From positions 1 through 64,000 of the forward strand of contig NZ_PJRT01000010.1 in the NCBI RefSeq assembly GCF_002858935.1: DNA of 64,000 nucleotides, written 5' to 3'. Position 1 is the stretch's first letter, and each line of letters starts with the position of its first letter. Below are positions 59,294 to 64,000 of this stretch, one piece after another. This stretch comes from Pantoea endophytica (GTDB lineage: Bacteria; Pseudomonadota; Gammaproteobacteria; Enterobacterales; Enterobacteriaceae). Both the position numbers and the translations under genes were made by a program. Below the pieces are notes generated by a model that was given only the letters and a program-made list of their open reading frames with translations, ran no database searches and was not told the origin of the DNA.

Positions 59294-60565
59294 TTATTCA
59301 CCAGAAGCCTGGGCTTCATGCTTTCCATAAATCAACATCGGCTCGGATTGACCTTCAATGACTGATTCATCAATCACCACTTTTTCAACGTCATCCATCG
59401 AAGGCAGGTCGTACATAGTTTCAAGTAACGCACCTTCAACGATAGAACGCAGACCACGCGCACCGGTTTTACGTGACATCGCTTTTTTAGCGATTGCCGT
59501 TAAGGCTTCGTCGCGGAATTCCAGTTCTACGCCTTCCAGATTGAACAGCGCCTGATACTGTTTGGTCAGCGCATTCTTCGGCTCACGCAGGATCTGAATT
59601 AGCGCTTCTTCACTAAGTTCGCTTAGCGTTGCCACAACCGGCAAACGACCGATGAACTCAGGAATCAGGCCAAACTTGATCAAATCTTCTGGCTCAACCT
59701 GAGACAGCAATTCGCCTTCACTAGCCTTCTGGGATTTGCCCTTCACGGTTGCGCCGAAGCCGATGCCGGACCCGGTTTCAACACGCTGGGAGATCACCTT
59801 GTCGAGACCGGCGAATGCGCCACCACAGATAAACAGAATCTTGGAGGTATCAACCTGCAAGAACTCCTGCTGCGGATGTTTACGTCCGCCCTGCGGCGGT
59901 ACGGCAGCCACGGTGCCTTCAATCAGTTTCAACAGCGCTTGCTGTACGCCTTCGCCCGAGACGTCACGGGTGATCGACGGGTTGTCAGACTTACGAGAAA
60001 TCTTGTCGATTTCATCGATGTAGACAATGCCGCGCTGCGCTTTCTGCACGTCGTAATCACACTTCTGCAGCAGCTTCTGGATGATGTTTTCAACGTCTTC
60101 ACCCACATAACCCGCTTCGGTCAGCGTGGTGGCATCCGCCATCGTGAAGGGCACATCCAGCAAGCGCGCCAGCGTTTCGGCCAACAGTGTTTTACCGCTA
60201 CCGGTTGGACCGATAAGCAAAATGTTACTTTTGCCCAGTTCAATACCGTTGCTGGTATCGCCATTGCGCAGGCGTTTGTAGTGGTTATACACCGCTACTG
60301 CCAGCACTTTCTTCGCCCTTTCCTGACCAATAACATAGTCATCAAGGTGATGGCGGATTTCATGCGGCGTCGGCAGTGAGCTACGCTCGCGATGCGGCGC
60401 AACTTCCTTAATCTCTTCGCGAATGATGTCGTTGCAAAGATCAACGCACTCATCGCAAATGTACACTGACGGCCCGGCAATTAGCTTACGGACTTCATGC
60501 TGGCTTTTGCCGCAGAAAGAGCAGTACAGCAACTTACCTGAACCGTCTTTGCGCTTATCTGTCAT
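59294..60565 (-). CDS. clpX: ClpXP unfoldase subunit ClpX
   Basis: The 423-residue AAA+ protein (E. coli 424) has the N-terminal C4 zinc domain (C15, C18, C37, C40), Walker A GPTGSGKT, Walker [11 protein letters not shown], the pore loop GYVGED and the ClpP-docking loop ([10 protein letters not shown]). It recognises ssrA-tagged and other substrates and feeds ClpP. It follows clpP in the same direction across about 130 bp. Confidence 0.98.
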   Translation of the reverse strand: MTDKRKDGSGKLLYCSFCGKSQHEVRKLIAGPSVYICDECVDLCNDIIREEIKEVAPHRERSSLPTPHEIRHHLDDYVIGQERAKKVLAVAVYNHYKRLRNGDTSNGIELGKSNILLIGPTGSGKTLLAETLARLLDVPFTMADATTLTEAGYVGEDVENIIQKLLQKCDYDVQKAQRGIVYIDEIDKISRKSDNPSITRDVSGEGVQQALLKLIEGTVAAVPPQGGRKHPQQEFLQVDTSKILFICGGAFAGLDKVISQRVETGSGIGFGATVKGKSQKASEGELLSQVEPEDLIKFGLIPEFIGRLPVVATLSELSEEALIQILREPKNALTKQYQALFNLEGVELEFRDEALTAIAKKAMSRKTGARGLRSIVEGALLETMYDLPSMDDVEKVVIDESVIEGQSEPMLIYGKHEAQASGE

Positions 60566-60694
60566 CAGCTAACCTCTTTTCTTTCTCAGACCAAATTTGT
60601 TGTACGGCGCTGGCCGTACATCAACGGCCGATATGCATTCAACCCATCTGCCTGCTACCCGTTAACTATAGCGTAAGGGGCAGACAGATGTGTC

Positions 60695-61318
60695 TTATTG
60701 GCGATGCGTCAGGATTGAGTCAACCAAACCGTACTCAACCGCTTCGCCCGCAGAGAGGAAACGATCGCGCTCAGTGTCGCGTTCAATCTCTTCCAGCGAT
60801 TTGCCAGTGTGCTCAGCCATCAGCTCATTCATGCGCTGCTTCACTTTCAGGATTTCGCGCGCATGGATTTCAATATCCGTCGCCTGACCCTGATAGCCGC
60901 CCAACGGCTGATGAATCATCACACGTGAATTAGGCAGGCAGAAGCGTTTACCTTTGGTGCCTGCTGTCAGCAGGAACGCACCCATTGAACAAGCCTGCCC
61001 CATACAGATGGTGCTGACATCCGGCTTGATAAACTTCATTGTGTCATAAATCGACATCCCAGCAGTAATCACGCCGCCTGGCGAGTTAATGTAGAGATAA
61101 ATGTCTTTTTCAGGATTCTCAGCTTCCAGAAACAGCATCTGCGCCACGATCAGGTTAGCCATATGATCTTCAACCTGACCAGTCAGGAAGATCACACGCT
61201 CTTTGAGCAGGCGAGAGTAGATGTCGTAAGAACGCTCGCCGCGCGAGGTTTGTTCGACCACCATTGGCACCAGCGCCATGTGCGGTGCAGTAAATTCACG
61301 ATCGCCACTGTATGACAT
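60695..61318 (-). CDS. clpP: ATP-dependent Clp protease proteolytic subunit ClpP
   Basis: The 207-residue serine protease equals E. coli ClpP in length, including the N-terminal propeptide ([19 protein letters not shown]). The nucleophile motif reads GQACSMGAF, with Cys in the place of the alanine before the catalytic Ser; the catalytic His is in VMIHQPLGG and the Asp in ERDTERDRF. It forms the tetradecamer served by ClpX and ClpA. Thirty-three open codons before 61318 are in the leader. Confidence 0.97.
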   Translation of the reverse strand: MSYSGDREFTAPHMALVPMVVEQTSRGERSYDIYSRLLKERVIFLTGQVEDHMANLIVAQMLFLEAENPEKDIYLYINSPGGVITAGMSIYDTMKFIKPDVSTICMGQACSMGAFLLTAGTKGKRFCLPNSRVMIHQPLGGYQGQATDIEIHAREILKVKQRMNELMAEHTGKSLEEIERDTERDRFLSAGEAVEYGLVDSILTHRQ

Positions 61319-61462
61319 TACCGTCTCCTGATAAATTTCATTGGCAACATTGTGTACCGATTTTACGTGAGGCGCGCCGGGAAAACTATGCGCTGCAGTC
61401 TCACTCCGCAGTAACAAGACGGTTAATCAGTCAGTCTCACTGTTTTCATGCATTCTCCCTGT

Positions 61463-61491
61463 ATCTGGGGATGCTGCCCAGTTGTTTCAAG
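61463..61491 (-). promoter_or_regulatory. Sigma-32-like promoter of clpP-clpX
   Basis: The minus strand shows CTTGAAA (61491-61485), a 14-base spacer and CCCCAGAT (61470-61463), close to the sigma-32 consensus with one change (CCCCAG for CCCCAT). It lies about 145 bases before the clpP ATG. Confidence 0.7.
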
Positions 61492-61602
61492 CATAACAAC
61501 CTTTTGCCCATTCGCTAACACGGAAAAAGAGCTTAGCGGATAATTTGCCGATTAATTAAGCAAATAGAGGGCAAATCGGTGTATTTGGCGCCAGAAACGA
61601 AA

Positions 61603-61630
61603 AAGCCCGCGACTTTTCAGTCACGGGCTT
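61603..61630 (-). terminator. tig terminator
   Basis: On the minus strand AAGCCCGTGACT, loop GAAA, AGTCGCGGGCTT then TTTCG: a 12-bp stem with one G-T pair, 24 bases after the tig stop. Confidence 0.9.
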
Positions 61631-61653
61631 AGCACTAACGGTTAACGAATGAA

Positions 61654-62958
61654 TCAGGCCGCAGAGGTCTGGTTCATCAGTTCCTGGAAGTTAGTGGCTT
61701 TATCGGTCACTTTCGCTTTCGCCAGTACCGCTTCAACCGCTTGCTCTTCCAGAGCCACGTTGCGCATGTTGTTCATCAGCTCGCTGTTCTTGCTGTAGAA
61801 CTCGATCACTTCTTGCGGATCTTCGTACGCAGAGGCCATCTCTTCGATCAGCGTTTTAACGCGTTCTTCGTCAGCCTGCAGTTCGTTGATACGAATCACT
61901 TCGCCCAACAGCAGACCCACAACGACGCGACGTTTAGCCTGCTCTTCGAACAGTTCGCGTGGCAGTTCCAGCGCTTGCTTCTCGTTGCCACCAAAACGCT
62001 GTGCAGCCTGACGACGCAGAACGTCAATTTCGCTGTCGATCAGCGCAACCGGAACATCGATGTCGTTGGCGTTAACCAGACCGTCGATTGCCTGCGTCTT
62101 GACGCGGTTACGGATAGCACCTTTCAGCTCGCGATCCATGTTCTTACGCACTTCAGCACGCAGACCGGCAACTGAACCATCTTCTACGCCAAAGCGCTTG
62201 ATGAACTCTTCAGTCAGCTCTGGCAGTTCGCGAGTTTCAACTTTCTTCAGCACGATTTCGAACTTCGCATCTTTCCCTTTCAGGTTTTCTGCATGGTAAT
62301 CGTCTGGGAATTTCACGTCGATAGTGAAGGTTTCGCCGGCTTTGTGGCCAACAACGCCCTCTTCGAAGCCTGGGATCATACGGCCCTGGCCCATTGCCAG
62401 CACGAAGTCAGAGGCTTTGCCGCCTTCAAACTCTTCGCCGTCAACAGAACCGCTGAAGTCGATGGTCGCGCGATCTTCAGCTGTCGCTGCGGCATCGCTC
62501 TCTTTCCAGGTCGCCTGCTGCTTCTGCAGGGTTTCCAGCATGGTATCAACGTCAGCGTCTGTCACTTCTACCACTGGCTTCTCAACTTCGATTGCATCCA
62601 GGCCTTTCAGCTCAACTTCTGGATACACTTCGAACTCAACCGCGTAGGTGAAGTCTTCGCCTTCTTTATATTCGCCCGGCACATAGTTTGGTGCGCCAGC
62701 CGGATTGATTTTCTCTTTGATGATGGCGTCAACGAAGTTGCGCGTCATCAGCTCGCCCAGCACGTCCTGGCGAACAGAAGCACCGTAGCGCTGAGAAATG
62801 ATGTGTGCCGGCACTTTGCCTTTACGGAAACCGTCGATACGGACTTTCTTAGCCACTTCCACCAGTTCTTTCTTCACTGCGCTTTCGATGCTGTCAGCTG
62901 CAACAGTAATCGAAATGCGACGGCCCAGACCCTGAGTGGTTTCTACTGAAACTGTCAT
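61654..62958 (-). CDS. tig: Trigger factor
   Basis: The 434-residue chaperone (E. coli 432) has the ribosome-binding signature [12 protein letters not shown] in its N-terminal domain, a central FKBP-type prolyl isomerase ([23 protein letters not shown]) and a helical C-terminal cradle. It binds at the ribosomal exit tunnel and assists nascent chains. It lies upstream of clpPX as in E. coli. Confidence 0.98.
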   Translation of the reverse strand: MTVSVETTQGLGRRISITVAADSIESAVKKELVEVAKKVRIDGFRKGKVPAHIISQRYGASVRQDVLGELMTRNFVDAIIKEKINPAGAPNYVPGEYKEGEDFTYAVEFEVYPEVELKGLDAIEVEKPVVEVTDADVDTMLETLQKQQATWKESDAAATAEDRATIDFSGSVDGEEFEGGKASDFVLAMGQGRMIPGFEEGVVGHKAGETFTIDVKFPDDYHAENLKGKDAKFEIVLKKVETRELPELTEEFIKRFGVEDGSVAGLRAEVRKNMDRELKGAIRNRVKTQAIDGLVNANDIDVPVALIDSEIDVLRRQAAQRFGGNEKQALELPRELFEEQAKRRVVVGLLLGEVIRINELQADEERVKTLIEEMASAYEDPQEVIEFYSKNSELMNNMRNVALEEQAVEAVLAKAKVTDKATNFQELMNQTSAA

Positions 62959-63260
62959 CTTGTTACCTCAAAAAATCACGTGCTCGGTCAACTTCAGACA
63001 CCACACATAAAATGCGCCGTATCCAACAACCGGGACGGCCTCTGCAGGCAGAACCAAATCCCTGTCACCAGAAGCGTCCCGAAGACATTCCGGAAAAATA
63101 GACGCAGCATTATAGCGGCATCGCTGGAATGAGTCGAGGCTGCAAACTCACCACTTTTTAGCGGTTTTGCTGCTTTTTTGCGCCGTAGATCGCGTTTGAG
63201 TGTAATAAATGAAAAGAAAACGGCCCGCAGGCCGTTTTTAAGGATGAGTAAAAAGGGAAT
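62959..63260. other. tig-bolA spacer with a long leader stem
   Basis: The spacer holds the bolA terminator (63217-63238) and the tig promoter and leader. CGGGACG (63031-63037) and CGTCCCG (63075-63081) can pair in the tig leader and enclose a smaller CTGCAG-centred stem. No open frame or recognised RNA family was found. I cannot place the tig promoter with confidence. Confidence 0.45.
63217..63238. terminator. bolA terminator
   Basis: AAAACGGCC (63217-63225), loop CGCA, GGCCGTTTT (63230-63238), with A- and T-runs on both sides, 22 bases after the bolA stop. Confidence 0.88.
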
Positions 63261-63575
63261 TCAGGCGAGCGTTCCCGCGCCGCGACAATTCGGCGAGGCC
63301 AAAACCGTATCCTGTAATCCATCCCACTCTTTTTGCGTGTAGGTATGCAGTGCCAGCGCGTGTACGCTGCCCGCTAATTCGGTTGCCAATTCGCCATAAA
63401 TAGCGCGATGACGTTGCAGAAAGCGCTGACCGGTAAATCGATCGCTGACAATCACCACTTTAAAGTGACTTTCAGAACCGGCGGGCACGTTATGACGGTA
63501 GCTTTCATCATGCACTTCAAGATGTGCAGGCTCGAAAGCGTTACGCAACTTTTCTTCTATTTGTTCGCGAATCAT
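63261..63575 (-). CDS. bolA: BolA family transcriptional/iron-sulphur protein
   Basis: The 104-residue protein follows E. coli BolA closely ([54 protein letters not shown]). BolA shapes cells in stationary phase, binds DNA, and pairs with monothiol glutaredoxin Grx4. GGAG lies eight bases before ATG 63575. Its gene stands between tig and yajG as in E. coli. Confidence 0.96.
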   Translation of the reverse strand: MIREQIEEKLRNAFEPAHLEVHDESYRHNVPAGSESHFKVVIVSDRFTGQRFLQRHRAIYGELATELAGSVHALALHTYTQKEWDGLQDTVLASPNCRGAGTLA

Positions 63576-63842
63576 GATTAACACTCCTTTCCGGCGAGCG
63601 CTGTGCCCATCTGTTTAAATATTAGTAGGTTTTTCACCGCTTCCGCAGGTTGGCCGTAAATAAATCCGCCAGCGCTGCGCATAGTAACTTGCTTATCTCT
63701 CAGGTCAACCGGCTGGCGTTTCATCCTGTCCGAAAAAAGCCTTTACAATCAATTTCCATTGGCCCGGGGCTTTTTTCACCGCTGCGCAATGCTATGATGG
63801 CCGCAGTTTTGCAAACCAACCCATATGCTAACGAGAATGAGT

Positions 63843-64000
63843 ATGTTGAAAAAACTGTTATACCCTCTGCTGGCTGCATTTATTTTGGCCGGCTGTGCCA
63901 GCAACAACACCACATTGGATATTCAGCCGAAGATTCAATTACCGCAGCAAGATCCAAGCCTGATGGGCGTCACCATCAGCGTTAACGGTGCCGATCAACG
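63843..64000 (+). CDS. yajG: YajG-family lipoprotein (truncated by window end)
   Basis: The first 52 codons encode a lipoprotein signal (MLKKLLYPLLAAFILAGC, lipobox LAGC) and the start of the mature domain, including LPQQDPSLMGVTISVNGADQR, as in E. coli YajG. An in-frame ATG two codons upstream (63837) is too close to the GAGA SD and is not preferred. The gene continues past the window. Confidence 0.93.
   Translation, partial: MLKKLLYPLLAAFILAGCASNNTTLDIQPKIQLPQQDPSLMGVTISVNGADQ

Noticed and set aside
62293..62949. Open frame of 218 codons on the + strand opposite tig
   Set aside because: Shadow of trigger factor; Phe/His-rich with no domain features.

Overview
The window is a stretch of enterobacterial chromosome of moderately high GC, most likely from an Erwiniaceae member close to Pantoea. 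Gene content and order follow the Escherichia coli tig-to-ybbP segment in reverse orientation. Most proteins match their E. coli counterparts in length and motifs, but the E. coli genes fetAB, ybaQ, fsr, aes, mscK, ylaBC and maa are missing from their usual places. The decR-type regulator divergent from a PLP cysteine-degrading enzyme recalls the ccdR-ccdA pair described in Pantoea ananatis. No tRNA, 16S/23S rRNA, CRISPR array or prophage was seen. All assignments rest on reading the sequence and on remembered family features; no database search was run.

Layout. 1-240: the tail of an IS481-type insertion sequence and a short hairpin repeat. 239-7934: a methyltransferase, then ybbP-ybbA, tesA-ybbO, cnoX and qmcA-ybbJ (lipid, envelope and proteostasis functions). 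7910-10942: the copper response module cueR/copA, with a textbook CueR operator and an apparent programmed frameshift site in copA that would release a small copper chaperone. 11011-18087: ybaP, ybaK, an inserted LysR/PACE efflux cassette, ushA, ybaL and a long MITE-like palindrome. 18088-21173: gsk, hemH, adk. 21325-23213: an unrecognised gene and a divergent LysR regulator inserted between adk and htpG. 23268-30478: htpG-recR-ybaB-dnaX (with the tau/gamma frameshift site), apt, ybaN, priC, a GlsB-like gene and ybaM.

30465-35602 is acrR/acrAB with its 24-bp operator. 35719-38735 is a zinc-starvation island: two matching Zur-type boxes bracket zinc-independent ribosomal protein paralogues (rpmE2, rpmJ2) and a convergent zinc ABC uptake operon. 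That operon appears to begin with an unannotated 34-residue membrane peptide. 38944-40065 is AT-rich and holds an orphan gene, tomB and hha. 40187-44587 holds 4.5S RNA, an alkyltransferase-like protein, ybaY, tesB and the nitrogen-regulated glnK-amtB operon with a sigma-54 promoter. 44588-54018 holds the mdlAB exporter, decR/ccdA, cof, ybaE, queC, fadM and ybaV. 54159-62958 is a protein quality-control block (ppiD, hupB, lon, clpX, clpP, tig), and bolA and the start of yajG close the window.

Themes: metal homeostasis (CueR/CopA, Zur island), efflux (AcrAB, MdlAB, PACE), and protein folding and degradation. Sigma-32-like promoters are visible before htpG, lon and clpP. The most noteworthy non-standard signals are the copA recoding site, the hidden peptide heading the zinc operon, the 178-bp palindromic element with related pieces elsewhere, and two small inserted regulator cassettes.
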